DNA of 64,000 bases, from assembly GCA_016647705.1 (NCBI GenBank), contig CM028333.1:20516243-20580242 (forward strand). The letters are read 5' to 3'. The translations under genes were made by a program, and so were the position numbers. The notes beneath the pieces were generated by a model. It was not told the origin of the DNA, ran no database searches, and saw only the letters and a program-made list of their open reading frames with translations. The stretch is from Eucommia ulmoides. Lineage: Eukaryota > Streptophyta > Magnoliopsida > Garryales > Eucommiaceae. Positions 10,928 through 21,632 of this stretch are shown here, in pieces (within the stretch, counting starts at the first letter, position 1; each line of letters begins with the position of its first letter).

Positions 10928-11182
10928 CCATAAAATTCTAGGCTTTTGAGCCCAAAAAATTTCCTCTTGCCTTAAAATATATAAGTATTTATGGTGAAGT
11001 TTGATTTCAAGTTGGTCAAGATAATTAGTAAAGTTTCTATCTTGAGCTAATTGAATACCTTTAAGCCTACCAATGATATTTTTCTCTTTTTAAAAAATAT
11101 TCCCCAAAACCTCCTTATTCCAATTTATTAAATCCTTGGTGATCATTTTCATTTTATCTTCTAAGTCAATTGGTTGTCTATC

Positions 11183-12143
11183 CTAGTTAGCTTCAAGGAA
11201 AGTCACAAAATCATAATGATTAAGCCACATTGCTTCAAAGCGAAACGACTTATTTCTAACAATTCTACGCATACCAAGCATATTAATAAGAATAAGAGAA
11301 TGGTCAGAATACGTACGCATGAGAGTTTCCACTATAGTTTCTGGGAAGTTAGAGCACCACTCCTCATTAGCCATGACACGGTTCAAATGCTTCCCAATTT
11401 TAATACCATTCCTATTTGTCTCGCTCCAAGTAAATTTCGGGCCATTACTTCCAAGGTTCACCAAACCGCAATCATCAATATTATTATTAAATTTGTTGAT
11501 TCTGATCAAATCCAACGGCGTGGATGCACTAGATTTTTCTACTTGACTCCCAATATCATTCAAATCCCCAGTCACTATCCACAGAGAATTGATTGTTTTG
11601 GCAGTGTGGCGTAAATCCATCCATAAATCACTCTTGTGTCTCGGGTTAGGGCTAGCATAAATTGCAGACAAGACCTATTCTTCAAAATTAATTTTCTTAA
11701 CCTTAACATTAATTACCTAATCGCTTGTGCTAAATTGGCTAATACAAATTTTTCCAAGGATCCATAGCATCCAAATACCCCCCAATTCTACCACACGGAT
11801 CAACATGGGTAGAGGCAGTGAAACCTTGATCATTAAAGAAATTTCCCATCGCATTCAACTCAACTTTAGTTTCTAGTAAAATCATCACATCCGGTTTATG
11901 TATATGAATCATATCTCGAAAAAAATTGCGAAAATTATTGTTTCCTGCTCCCCTACAATTTCTTGTGATAATCTTCATAGAAAATTTACTTTGTAGGTTT
12001 GGGAGTGAATCCGAATCCCTCATCCCTAGAATCAGTCTGCATCTCCTCTTGTTCTCCATCCATGCCTTGCATGGCTCCACATAAATTTTCATGAATGATA
12101 TTTTCGTCTTGTCACAATCCATGATTTTTGTTAATATTCTCAC
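11183..12143 (-). pseudogene. LINE ORF2 endonuclease domain, broken
   Basis: The frame 12143-11739 contains MKIITRNCRGAGN, the usual start of plant LINE ORF2, and ILLETKVE with the catalytic Glu. The second frame (11671-11183) contains VTGDLNDIGS (Asp/Asn catalytic site), PKFTWSETNRNG and YSDHSLIL (the final Asp-His). These are the signature blocks of the apurinic/apyrimidinic-type endonuclease that nicks target DNA. The two frames are separated by a stop/frameshift region at about 11672-11740. Confidence 0.85.
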
Positions 12144-13097
12144 TGCTTCTGCTACTCAAAACACCTCCACTTTGTGAGTCACCTCTTCCTCTTGAGTCAA
12201 GAACAGTGATAATGGGTTTGTGGCTAAGAGGAAGGTTTTTGGATTGGTCATGATTAACTCCTAAATTCTCGGTATTCCTAGTTGGTTGAGAGCTTGAAGA
12301 AGCTTGAGGATGGTTATGGTGTACATGAGAGTTAGAGCCAAAATTAAAGGTCAATCAAGAACTAGGGTTTACCGAAAATTCCTTGGAGGAAGAGGCCAAA
12401 TTTGAGGTCCAATCGCAGCTTTTTGTACCTGCTTGAGCCACTTGTTTACCTTTCATTGGAGCTCTTGATATAGTTGCATCTTTTCTGGTTTGATCAGTTG
12501 TCTTGTACAACCTTGTGTGTTTATATCCGGCTAAGAAAGTAGAGTTTTTCCCTCCAATTCCATTTCCAGACCCTTGGGCTGAATAGCCTTTACTATTAGA
12601 AGCTTTGGAATTAAAGCCCAAATGGTTTTTTCCAGACCCATTACTTCCAAGCCCAACATTTGGGTGGGGCTTCCTAGTTTAGGGCCTAAGCTCATTTCCA
12701 ATTGGGCTTTAAAATGTGGCCCATTATCCCTTTTAACATAATCCCTCATTTGTTTCTGCACTAATAACCAAGGCCCAAAGTTGGCCTCATCTTCCTCCTC
12801 AGCCATATTCTTGCGCGCGTCGGGTTGTTCAGCAACAGCCGTACGTGAAATTACCTCCACTACGTTTCTGTTATTCTCTCCACCCACATTCTGTTGCTCA
12901 ACGGTAGTGTTACCGTTATTAACCTCCGTGCGCATCTTCTCTTCCACAGATCTTTCCATCGCCAGACTGTACGCCGGCGTTTTTTCCTGCACATTTTTCT
13001 CCGGCGTTTTTTGCTGTTCAGAACTCACCCCGCTTCTCACACTTGGTGGTATGATAACCACCGGCATCTCCGCCGTAGCTCCGCCACATGTCGTCAC
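12112..13097 (-). pseudogene. LINE ORF1 C-terminal remnant
   Basis: Three overlapping minus-strand frames (13097-12531, 12621-12355, 12354-12112). The first has an EDEANFGPWLLVQKQMRDY stretch, the F-G-P-W-M/L-L-V phrase that follows the zinc knuckle in plant LINE ORF1 proteins. The rest is low-complexity, rich in Ser/Asn/Gly. The N-terminal half of ORF1 is absent. Two frameshifts separate the pieces. Confidence 0.65.
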
Positions 13098-13120
13098 CGG
13101 TTTGAAGAATGGACAATAAT

Positions 13121-14275
13121 CAACATTGTGTGTTACTCTCCCCCACGTTTTTTTAAAAAGATGTTAATTGCATTGATTGCATATAAAATGTACAATTTTT
13201 CAATTTTTTTTGGGACTAATTAAAAATTGAAATAGGAGAATAGTATACTTTGCCAATTCTATATTGAAAAAAATAATATCAAAGAGAGCAAATAGCAAAA
13301 AAAGAAATAAAAAACAAAAGGCGAACAAACAAAACAAAAAAAAATGTGAAGAAAAATAATAGAACAAAAAGATTTAATTAATCCCAAATTTTTGCTCATA
13401 AGTCCAACTCATTTTAGAATTTTGTACAAAGAAAAAAAAGTAAAAATAATAAAAAATATTAAAAGACAAAAAAAAAAAGTGAAAAAAAAAAAAAAAAAAG
13501 TAAAAAAAAAAATAGGTGTGTTTAGTGTAAAATTTCATAGTACATAGAATAAAATGTCACTTTCTTAAAATATATAAAGTGAAATGTAATTTTTTCAATC
13601 AAAATTTGAAGATAAAATATAATGTTTTAAGTCAAAATTAACACTAATTCCAATAAAAGAGTCACCTAGAGACTAGAATAACAATTACAAATTAAAGAGA
13701 TTGATTACCAAAACAAATTGGGTTAGATGGCCACATAAAATAACGCTTCTATAGAGGACCGACACTGTAACTTGCCTTTTATAAAAAATATCGGTCTAAA
13801 ACACCCCCTTTAAGAAAAATGCGTTATCATGTCTCAAGTAACATTTTAGAAACATTGGCTTAATAAATTAGTGCTTTATTTTGAACAATTATCCCTCTTT
13901 TAATTGAAAAGGTACATTGTATGTTTCTTTTTCCAAAGAAACACGTAGATGAAGAAATATACAAAGCCGTTCATCCAAAAACAGATTATTTAGACAACCA
14001 AACATGCCCTAAGCAAATACATTTTTATGTTCCTATTCCAACCTTAAAGAGAACAATAAACAAAAAAATGCAGACCACAAACCAAACAGATAATAAAAGC
14101 AGAAACACTAAACCCCAGCTAGTTACCACGGAAAGAGATTAGCACAAGCAAATCCCACAGAGAGAGCAAAAAAAAAAACATCCAAAACGTCTAACAAAGA
14201 AAAAAGAAAAAAACATCCCCACAGCTTCTTCTTCTTCTTCTTCTTCTGGCAGGCATCAACCATAACAAAATAGCC
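13121..14275. other. A-rich intergenic region, 3' flank of DWF1
   Basis: Contains long A-rich runs (13265-13520) and no supported gene. The part nearest 14276 is the DWF1 3'UTR, including a (CTT)n run at about 14226-14246, which is (AAG)n in the transcript. The short plus-strand frame at 13921-14142 has no recognisable feature. Confidence 0.6.
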
Positions 14276-14725
14276 TCATTCCTGCTCAACCTCAGCATGG
14301 GCAGTCTCAAGGTGCGCCTGCTCAGCCTCCTGCACCTCCTTCTCCGTCTTCCTCCCCTTCTTACACTTATAATAAACACTCATGAATGTCCCCACCGCCC
14401 CATACTTCTTCCTGCACTCCTCGTACAGCCCGGCATCAAACATCCTCCAAAAATTCTTCTCGTTCAGCTCCGAAACGGCATACTGCGGCTGAAACCCGTG
14501 GTTCTCGATCAGCCAGCTTTCCATCCTACGGACAGCCTCAGACCCGTCGAAAACCTCGCCCCTCAGGACGGGGCCTGGGGCATAGTAGACGCCGACATCG
14601 GTGTACATCTGCGCATACTCGGTGTCTCCTTGCCGGCGGTGGAGCTCGAAACCGGGTTCCGGGTAGATCATGGTTTTTATGGGGAGCTTGTAGAGGCGGT
14701 GTGGGCATAGCCAGATCGGGTATAC
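14276..14725 (-). CDS. DWF1: DWF1/DIM delta(24)-sterol reductase, last coding exon
   Basis: This exon gives the last 149 residues. It begins VYPIWLCPHRLYKLPIKTMI after a TTTCCAG acceptor (14726-14728 on the plus strand) and ends at a TGA (14276-14278). Conserved plant DIMINUTO blocks are present in order: YPEPGFE, RQGDTE-x-AQMYTDVGVYYAP, a GSEAVRRME-x-WLIENHGFQP block, FWRMF-x-x-x-LYEECRKKY, GTFMSVYYK-x-KKGRKTEKEV. The end EQAHLETAHAE matches the plant proteins closely. It joins the larger exon in phase 0. Reading frame and both splice sites are intact. Confidence 0.97.
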   Translation of the reverse strand, partial: VYPIWLCPHRLYKLPIKTMIYPEPGFELHRRQGDTEYAQMYTDVGVYYAPGPVLRGEVFDGSEAVRRMESWLIENHGFQPQYAVSELNEKNFWRMFDAGLYEECRKKYGAVGTFMSVYYKCKKGRKTEKEVQEAEQAHLETAHAEVEQE

Positions 14726-14904
14726 CTGGAAATAAGAAGCAGAAGCAATGAATTAAATTACGCCACGTTTGGTTCTGTTTGGTTTGATTGATTTGTTTTT
14801 TTTTACCTCACAAACCTTGGAACATGAACAGGAACATTTAGAAACATATTGCTTTGGTTCCCGAAGAACTTGGAACATTGTTATTCCCACTCCCACCCCC
14901 CACC

Positions 14905-15781
14905 CATTGTTATTTAAGGCGCGAGGCGCACTGAGACGCAATGACCCCTGAGGCGGCAAGGCGCGTGCTGCTTTGAAGCAAGGCGCACATTTTAAATATA
15001 TTCTTTTGTATTATCATAGAGGCAGAAAATATTCAAATTTCACCGAAATAAAATATATATTACTTGTTTATAAAATTTAAAACTCCAATATAATTAAATT
15101 TTGTTAAATAAAACTAAACAATAAAAGAAAAAGAAACAAAAATACCAAGAAATCGGAGAACCTAAGTTGTTGCACAAGGGAGTTTTTAAATTGTAGAAGA
15201 AGATTGAATGAGAAAAGTCCATTAAAATCTAAAATTCTAATAAAATTAAATTTAGTTAAATAAATAAACAAAACAATAACAGAAAAGAAAAAGGAAAAAA
15301 AAATACTTACAGGGAGAGAGAAGTTGACGAGGCTGGAGATTCGAAATCGAAGCTGGGCAATGGATTTGAAGGAGAACTCAAAGTCGAAGGAGAAGGATTC
15401 GAAGGAGAAGTCAAAGGAGAAGGAGACGAACAACAAACTGGAGATTCGAAGTCAACGAACTGGAGATTCGAAGTCGTCGAAGGAGAAGGATCCGAAGCTG
15501 TCTTACAGGGAGAGAGAAGTCGACGAAGCTGGGCGATGGATTCGAACTCGAAGTCGAACGAGAAGGATTCGAAGGAGATGTCAACGAACAACTGGAGATT
15601 CGAAATCGACGAACTCGAGATTCGAAGTCGTCAAAGGAGAAGGATCTGAAGCTGTCTTCAAAGAGGCGCGCCTCAGCGCCTCGCTGCTGAGGTGTGCGCC
15701 TCTTTGAAGGCGCCTCGCCTCACCATCGAGAGGCGATTTCTTAGTGCCTCGTGCGCCTCAGGCGCGCCTTTCACAACAATG
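14905..15781. mobile_element. Non-autonomous hAT-like element, 877 bp
   Basis: It begins CATTGTTATTTAAGGCGCG and ends, read in reverse, CATTGTTGTGAAAGGCGCG, giving imperfect terminal inverted repeats that continue as GC-rich GAGGCGC/CAGGCGC motifs. It is flanked by a perfect 8-bp duplication CCCCCACC (14897-14904 and 15782-15789). The CA...TG ends plus an 8-bp TSD point to the hAT superfamily. Subterminal regions are dense in GGCGC-type motifs (about 14918-14985 and 15662-15770), the expected position for transposase-binding repeats. The interior contains two kinds of internal duplication and no transposase. Confidence 0.85.
15087..15660. repeat. Internal duplications within the hAT-like element
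   Basis: An A-rich block (ATTAAATTT.GTTAAATA) near 15090-15125 recurs near 15240-15300. A purine-rich block starting CTTACAGGGAGAGAGAAG at about 15306 recurs at about 15502, with repeated GGAGATTCGAA and GAAGGAGAAGGA units. Frames read through this region on both strands are low-complexity artefacts. Confidence 0.7.
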
Positions 15782-16148
15782 CCCCCACCACCCCAACCAC
15801 ACGCACAACCCACCACACCGCCACCACCCGCCCGCACGCAAAAAAATGGATCAACCTCAAACCAAGTAAAATGTGGGACTCCCAAGGAGCAAAACTCTAG
15901 GGTGACGTGTTTCTATTCCCAACAGAAAATGTTCCCTTATTTCTGTTTCTCTTCTCAGTTTTTAGAGAACAGAAAACACTAAGCAAATGCTACCTACCTG
16001 GTACCTACTACCTACGTCAACAAATCACGTGGTTCCCAAGGAGACTTATCCATATTTTCTTTCCAAATCAGTGACTCAAGATCATTAAAAACATGAAAAA
16101 TAAACCAGTTCAAAGCATTGAGTAAATAAATTTAAACAAAAAAAATAC

Positions 16149-17396
16149 CTCCATCTCGCGATGAACCCACTCAAGAGCATCTCCAACCTTGTAGAGTGGA
16201 ATGAGCATATCCTGAATCACATGCATCTCATGATAATAATTCCTGATCGCCTCCCCTTGAGTCGCCTTCAAAAGCGAAACCTTCGGCGGCATCATCCACC
16301 CCATCAAAAACCTAAACCACCACTGATCGGCAAACGGAAGTATAAGCTTCCCCTCCCAATACAAACACCTGGTATGCCTATGGTAATACTCCCTTGTAGG
16401 AATATACTCCACAAACTCCCCCCTCTTAAGTGCCGTTTGGGCATGCTGATAAAACCACGGTTTGAACCACCACCCAACGCTATTTATCACATTCCCCTTC
16501 TTATTCGCCTCCTCTTTCGATGCGTATTTACCCATCATACAAACGCCTTCATGTGGTGAATAGATCATTGTCTCGACGAAATCCGGAACCTTCTCGGGGT
16601 TGTCCTGATCTCCATCTCGAGGAGCTAAAGAATCGACGTATGCTTGAGAGAGGTCTTTTAATGATCCTCGAACGGGTCTGTAAGTAAGCTTCATGTATTC
16701 TTTGATCGGGATGAGTTTGATCTCAGCAGCCACGAGTAAGCCAAGCGTCCCTTGGGACCACGGGATGGCATAGAACAAATCGGAGTATTCGTTGTCTTTT
16801 GTTGCCCTAATGAGACGGCCGTCGGCTAGGACAATCTCGTACGCAACTACAGTGTCGGAGAACAATCCGTAGATGTGGGAGCTCCCCTCAATTCCATAGC
16901 CATTGATTAAACCGCCGACGGTGAGATCGTCAAGCTCGGCGACGACGGCGAGGGAGAGGTTCATGGGGACGGTGACCCTCGAGATTTGACCCATGTTGAC
17001 TAGGGGTTCAACCCTCGCGACCATTCGTTTCTTGTCAATTTCTAGAATGTTCCGGAAGGCAGAGAGGTCAACCTCGAAATGGCGGGCCCTCTTGTAATCG
17101 ACGTTACGCATGCCAACAGCAATCCAGGGCTTTCGGGCAGTGCAGACAAGCCCATCTTTGGAGGGGTTACGTTTTTTTAGGCGTTTGATGACTTTCTCGA
17201 CATTCTCATCATGTTCCTTCTGGCGTTGCTTGAAGGATTTCATCTCAGAGCGGATGTCGCCAAGGTAGTGGAGGAAGTACATGGTGAAGGAGATGGGGAG
17301 GACAACGGTGATGACAATGATCCATCGGAATTGAACAAAGAAATCGACCCATCCCTTCTTCCGCTTCGGGCGTAACGGGATCTCGAGATCCGACAT
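16149..17396 (-). CDS. DWF1: DWF1/DIM delta(24)-sterol reductase, main coding exon
   Basis: This exon encodes residues 1-416 of a 565-residue protein; the Arabidopsis protein is of nearly the same length. DWF1 acts late in sterol synthesis in the ER, isomerising and reducing the delta24(28) bond of 24-methylenecholesterol to give campesterol, the brassinosteroid precursor. The N-terminus has a basic patch (PKRKKGW), then a membrane segment at about residues 25-45. A charged coiled segment (about 50-80) is followed by a FAD-binding domain, with GMRNVDYKRARHFEVD (about 95-110), VEPLVNMGQISR (129-140), LDDLTVGGLINGYGIEGSSH (155-174) and IPWSQGTLGLLVAAEIKLI (211-229). The ATG at 17396 is chosen because MSDLE(I/T)PLRPKRKKG is the usual start. 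Donor GAG|GTATTT at 16149/16148. No stop or frameshift is present, in contrast to everything around it. Confidence 0.98.
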
Positions 17397-17499
17397 GATG
17401 TTGCCCTAATTTGATAACGGTAAAGACATGAGAATTCCAATGATTTTTTTAATAAAAAGGCGAGAGTACCCAGAAAGCAGATTCACATTTGAAAGGAAA

Positions 17500-18800
17500 A
17501 GTTTGTGGTTTGTTTAGAGTTTCTGTTCCTAAGTTTCTTTTCTCAATTCCCAGTAAATTGTGAACAAAAACAGATGTATGGAAACGTAGAAAAACTGTTT
17601 GTGTTCTGTTCCCAGATTTTTAGAATGAGAGTCTAAGAGGAGCATATTATCATAAAAGTCGAAGAATTTCATAGATTTTCAATAAAGACTCAAGAATTTC
17701 ACATCGTACAATGCTTCCAGACATATGCCGTCAGCCTTAATTCGATGAATGAGAATTTTTTTTGAAGAATTTCAATAAAGTTCAAGAAATCAGAAAGCAA
17801 CTTCACAATCAGAAAATTTTGTCGGTTTTTAAGTTTTTGGGTTCCCAAATCCCAATACTCAGTAAAATGGGAACATAAAAATATAATTAAAAAAAAAAAA
17901 ACTGTTTCTATTCTGTCCCCAGATTTTTAGAACAACTTTCTATGAATAGAATGCAATAAAAGTTAAAAGAAACTGTTCCTGATCTGTCCCCAGATTTTTA
18001 GAACAAAATTCTATGAATAGAATACAATTTAAGTTCAAGAATTAGGAAAAAAAATTAATAAAGGCTTGAGAAATTAGAAAGCAACTTCACAATGGAAATG
18101 AAAGAGAAACTATACTTTCAGGATGTCAGGATGTCAAAGAACTAGAAAAACTAGCGGTTTATTTGGAGTTCGTGTTTCCAGGTTTCTGTTTCTGTTCTCA
18201 AATCACAGTAACAGGGGAACAGAAACAGATATATGGAAACATAAAAAAATGCTCCGGCTCCGTCTCCAGATTTTTAGAACAAATTTTAAAGAACAGAATA
18301 TAATGAATTTACAAGAAACTCAGATTTTGCATAAAATCTAAGAGAATTCAGAAAACGAATTCACAATGAGAATGAGAAAGAGAACTCATAAAACCAGCAA
18401 AAGCAACACCAATGGTGCGTTTGGGTAAGATATTTGAAGAAGGCATTTCACTTCAAAAACGGATTTGTAAACTTTTCTTAAGAAGATTTATAAATCCCTT
18501 CTCGAGATCAAATACCTCACCCAGACCGAGCATAAGCTTTCAGAACACCAAAAAACTAGAAAAGTTTGTCCTTTGTTAATAGTTTATGTTCGAGGTTTCT
18601 GTTTCTGTTTCTGTTCCCAATTCCCAGTAAACAGGGAACAGAAAAGACACATAAATAGAAATCTGGACACAAAAACACTAAACCAAATCCACCCAAGGAT
18701 CAAGATCTTAAATATGCTTCGACAAGTCATTAGTGTTGCATTTGTTTAATGTTTTTGTTTCCAGATTTCTGTTTGTCCCCAGAAAATAGGAACAGAAGCA
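17500..18800. repeat. Dispersed ~130-bp repeats in the DWF1 5'UTR intron
   Basis: A phrase of the form GTTTCTGTT..CCCAGTAAA..GGGAACAGAAACAGAT.TATGGAAAC, followed by CTGTTCC...CCCAGATTTTTAGAAC, recurs near 17510-17640, 17820-17945, 17965-18030 (second half only), 18150-18300 and 18575-18680, with a short piece near 18750-18800. Each copy has an inner palindrome (GTTTCTGTTCCC / GGGAACAGAAAC). It may be an old local duplication series or small inverted-repeat elements. Confidence 0.65.
18414..18533. mobile_element. Small inverted-repeat element, ~120 bp (tentative)
   Basis: The left end GTGCGTTTGGGTAAGATATTTGA is matched in reverse by TCGGTCTGGGTGAGGTATTTGA at the right. The ends resemble the GTTTGGGTA ends of the Harbinger-like elements elsewhere in the window. 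No convincing TTA duplication is seen, so the assignment is tentative. Confidence 0.4.
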
Positions 18801-19198
18801 AAAACTGGGGATCCTGTTTAGTTTTCAATAATAACAAGAACGCATTGTATTCATATACCAAGCATAATATAATAATGATATTGATTTTTCCCCTTTCGAG
18901 GCTAATAATTTGTCTCTTTTTGTGCAAAACATCCATTTGATTTTCAAAATTTCAACAGATCTATAACCAGAAACAACAGATCCCAGATAAAATTAAAAAA
19001 TACACATAAAATCAAATCGCACAACAAATTGTCAAACGAAATGCACATAATCTGCTCTGCATTATCGAAAAACACTTCGATTGATGGATTCCAGTACGAA
19101 AAATTAACCGCTCAAGCGTGTAAGACGATCAATCGACGATGAACATATACAAAATCACAATCCAAAGAGAAACGATAAATTCATCGGAAAGCGAGTAC

Positions 19199-19325
19199 CT
19201 GAGATCAACAAATTGGAAATGCTGTTAAGATCCGATCCGGAAAAGGGCCGAATCTTGATAAAGATGAGAACTGAAAAGGGGTCTTTTACCCTAATCAGTG
19301 CGGCAGTGGGAGTAACTGTAGAGTG
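19199..19325 (-). other. DWF1 5'UTR exon (predicted)
   Basis: Lies between the predicted transcription start (about 30 bases downstream of the TATA box) and the donor site at 19199. It has no ATG-initiated frame long enough to suggest a coding role. The start is estimated from TATA spacing only. Confidence 0.55.
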
Positions 19326-19350
19326 AGAACGAGAGGCCAAACGTGGGGCT

Positions 19351-19359
19351 TTATTTATA
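19351..19359 (-). promoter_or_regulatory. TATA box of DWF1
   Basis: TATAAATAA on the minus strand, about 150 bases upstream of the predicted 5'UTR donor. Distance and orientation fit the DWF1 promoter. Confidence 0.65.
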
Positions 19360-19402
19360 GAAGATATGGGAGGGAGCGAGAGAGATTCGTATAGCTGGCC
19401 GT

Positions 19403-19408
19403 CACGTG
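19403..19408. promoter_or_regulatory. CACGTG G-box in DWF1 promoter
   Basis: A palindromic CACGTG about 45-50 bases upstream of the TATA box. G-boxes bind plant bHLH (PIF-type) and bZIP factors. BZR1/BES1 brassinosteroid regulators also bind CACGTG-type E-boxes, so feedback control is possible but not shown by sequence alone. Confidence 0.5.
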
Positions 19409-19422
19409 TTCTCTTTCAGGGT

Positions 19423-19446
19423 GGGGGGAGGGGGAGGGGGAGGGGG
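19423..19446 (+). promoter_or_regulatory. Poly-G/GGGGGA run, G-quadruplex motif
   Basis: Four runs of five or six G separated by single A bases, just upstream of the G-box of DWF1. The G-rich strand is the template strand of the gene. Four such runs with 1-base loops meet the usual pattern for a stable G-quadruplex. Confidence 0.6.
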
Positions 19447-19449
19447 AGC

Positions 19450-20845
19450 GGTCGAAACCTCTACGGTCGTTTCCTAGCCGTTCGTACACTCGTTTGCTTT
19501 TAAAACGAATGTTTGTTCAAATTTTCTTTCTTTTTTGTTATTTTTATAATTTTTAATTATTCGCATATAAAGAAAGTGAATTAGATAAACCCTGCCACGG
19601 TCCCTAGTTTTTTGTGTTTTCTCTTTTTCTACCCCAAAAAAAAAAAAAAAAGGAAGATAAACCCCTATACTTGAGCAAGATTCGAGAGAGCGCGCACTAG
19701 AAATTAAATCATGCAGAGATGATTAAATTTTCAAATGCCCTGAAAATGTTATGAGGGGTTAAAAAATGACCATCTTGATCACCTGAAGATATTTTTAGGG
19801 AGTTATTTCTTAGTTTCGTCCCGTCATTAATAATTTGTTTATTTTTAATTCAAGTTCATATTTTAACTAAAGCACAATTTTCATAAATTCTATATATATA
19901 TTTAAGATTTTTTTTTTTTTAAAAGAAATTGGATTCACAATTTGTAATAAAGTAAGACCAAAATTCTAAATATAACATAAAAATAATCATAAATATTTTA
20001 AAGATATAAATTGAACAAATCTGGGGTACTAATATATTTCTAATAGTAAGCATTTGTATTTCAGTGCACATTTTAATATTTTTTTAGTAAAAAATTATTT
20101 TAATATAATAATTTTTAAATATTATAAAAATTATAAATTATAATTAATTTCATGTACGTGAGCTTCACAAATTAATTATATCAATAGAAATGTTACAATC
20201 TCTATGTATAATCCAATGAATCCAAATATCTATTCAATGAATCTTTTAGATTTAGTGCACGATTTCCACTAATAGATCTCGGTCATCTTATTGGAAATAA
20301 TTAATATATGAAAACTAATTATGCTATGTAGATGAAAATATATTTAGGGAGATTTAAAAGTAATACTTGAACAAGTAAACAAATTCAAATATAAAAAAAT
20401 AAATCAAGACAGAAAAACATTTTAATTGTCAAAATCTAATTTAAAAATGAATGATTAAGATTGAATTTCAATAACATCTCAATCCACTAACTTCAAATTT
20501 CTATACACTACTCAAACCACTCAATTGATAAAATGAAAAGATTAAATATTTGGAGGGAAATTCCTGGTTCATTTTGAAAGCGGTTAAATTTAATTGTATT
20601 TTGTACTCTTCAAGTTTCATTTTATTAATTATAAGTTTTATTTATTAATTTTTAGTATTTATAAATTTAAAAATTTGTTATAGAGTACATACGCATGGGG
20701 AATTCCTAGTCTATCTTATAAATCAAAATATATTTTACATTTTGAGACATTTTAGACCATTGGATCATCTAACGGCCAAAATTAAAAAATTTCGAGAAAC
20801 ATTTTCAGCCCTTGAATCTAATCAAAGGGCTTAGATCAACACCCA
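19450..20845. other. AT-rich intergenic region
   Basis: Upstream flank of DWF1 up to the TSD of the Copia element. No coding frame or terminal repeat recognised. Confidence 0.6.
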
Positions 20846-20850
20846 ACAAA

Positions 20851-21044
20851 TATTAGAAGATAGAAATGGAGAAAAGTTGAATGGAATAAAATTCTCATTG
20901 AATATCAATTACAAAGGAAACAACTATATATAGGCATGTAGAAGCTCACATAGCCAACTACAACAAACTCTCAACAAGCTAACAAACTAGTAATCTAGAA
21001 AAGGGATAGAAGCTTTTAAGGGAGATTCTTCCCAAATTCTAGTA
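20851..21044 (-). repeat. 3' LTR of the Copia element
   Basis: 194 bp, nearly the same sequence as 25712-25885 plus 30032-30050. Begins TATTAGAAGATAG and ends AAATTCTAGTA. Confidence 0.95.
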
Positions 21045-21080
21045 CTCTCCCTCAAGATGGAGAGTGGAGATCATGAACTC

Positions 21081-21374
21081 TCATCTTGCCGAGAAGAAAT
21101 TGAAACTGATGTAGATGAAGGGCCTTTGTGAATATGTTAGCAAGCTGGTTTTGAGTGGTAACAGTAAAGTTTTCAGCATCCCAGCTTGAATATTCTCACG
21201 GATGATATCACAATCTATCTCTATATGTTTGGTTCGCTCATGATAAACTGGATTTACTCCAATATGAAGAGCAGCTTGGTTATTACAAAACAATAGAGCT
21301 GGTCCATAGTGAGTGACCCTTAAGTCTTTGAGCAAAGCAAGCAACCACATAATTTCACAAGTAGTATTTGCCAT
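21081..21374 (-). pseudogene. Copia RNase H fragment
   Basis: Reads CEIMWLLALLKDL...FCNNQAALHI..NPVYHERTKHIEID, the C-terminal RNase H of plant Copia (usual form 'CDNQ(A/S)A..I..NPVFHERTKHIEID'). The expected Asp in CDNQ is Asn here (FCNNQ). It is followed by a decayed HIREKI-like helix and then the 3' LTR. Confidence 0.85.
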
Positions 21375-21632
21375 GGAACGGTATTTGACTTTAACTGAAG
21401 AACGAGAAACGGTATGTTGTTTCTTAGACTTCTAAGACACAAGAGAAGTTCCAAGAAAAACACAAAAACCACTTATTGGGCGGCATGAGTCTAGGCATGT
21501 AACCCAATTCGAATTAGCAAAAGCTTTAAGCTGAATGGTAGAGCTACTTGAGAAAAGAATGTCATATCTTGGAGTACCATTTATATATTGAAGAATACGA
21601 ACAGCAACATTCTGATGAGGTTCCCGTGATGA

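Larger units (their letters stand above)
7812..13120 (-). mobile_element. L1-type LINE, degenerate, 5' truncated
   Basis: Coding pieces on the minus strand follow the order of a plant L1 LINE: the end of ORF1 (about 13097-12112), endonuclease (about 11975-11183), reverse transcriptase (about 10900-9317), a zinc-type C-terminal part and RNase H (8787-7857). The 3' end lies at an A-run (T-run on the plus strand, about 7811-7819) just after the last frame. The N-terminal DUF4283 and zinc knuckle usual for ORF1 are missing, so the 5' end is truncated. No clear TSD was found. Stops and frameshifts make it non-autonomous. Confidence 0.85.
14726..16148 (-). other. DWF1 coding intron with transposon
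   Basis: GT-AG intron (donor GAG|GTATTT at 16148, acceptor TTTCCAG at 14726) between the two coding exons. Most of its length is an hAT-like element (14905-15781). Near 15912-15985 it holds one copy of the 'GTTTCT..TTCCCA..ACAG..GGAACA' phrase that is repeated several times in the 5'UTR intron. Confidence 0.9.
17406..19198 (-). other. DWF1 5'UTR intron (predicted)
   Basis: A good donor (CTCAG|GTACTCGC, 19199/19198) lies downstream of the TATA box. A plausible acceptor (AAATTAG|GGCAACATC) lies 9 nt before the ATG. Plant DIM genes commonly have a 5'UTR intron, which supports this model. The intron contains several diverged copies of a ~130-bp repeat (separate entry). No coding potential is seen. 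Confidence 0.65.

Noticed and set aside
14297..14751. Plus-strand frames of 121-137 codons opposite the last DWF1 exon
   Set aside because: Shadows of the DWF1 coding strand, no independent features.
15104..15707. Ser/Phe-rich and Lys/Glu-rich frames on both strands of the DWF1 intron
   Set aside because: They read purine-rich internal repeats of the hAT-like element.
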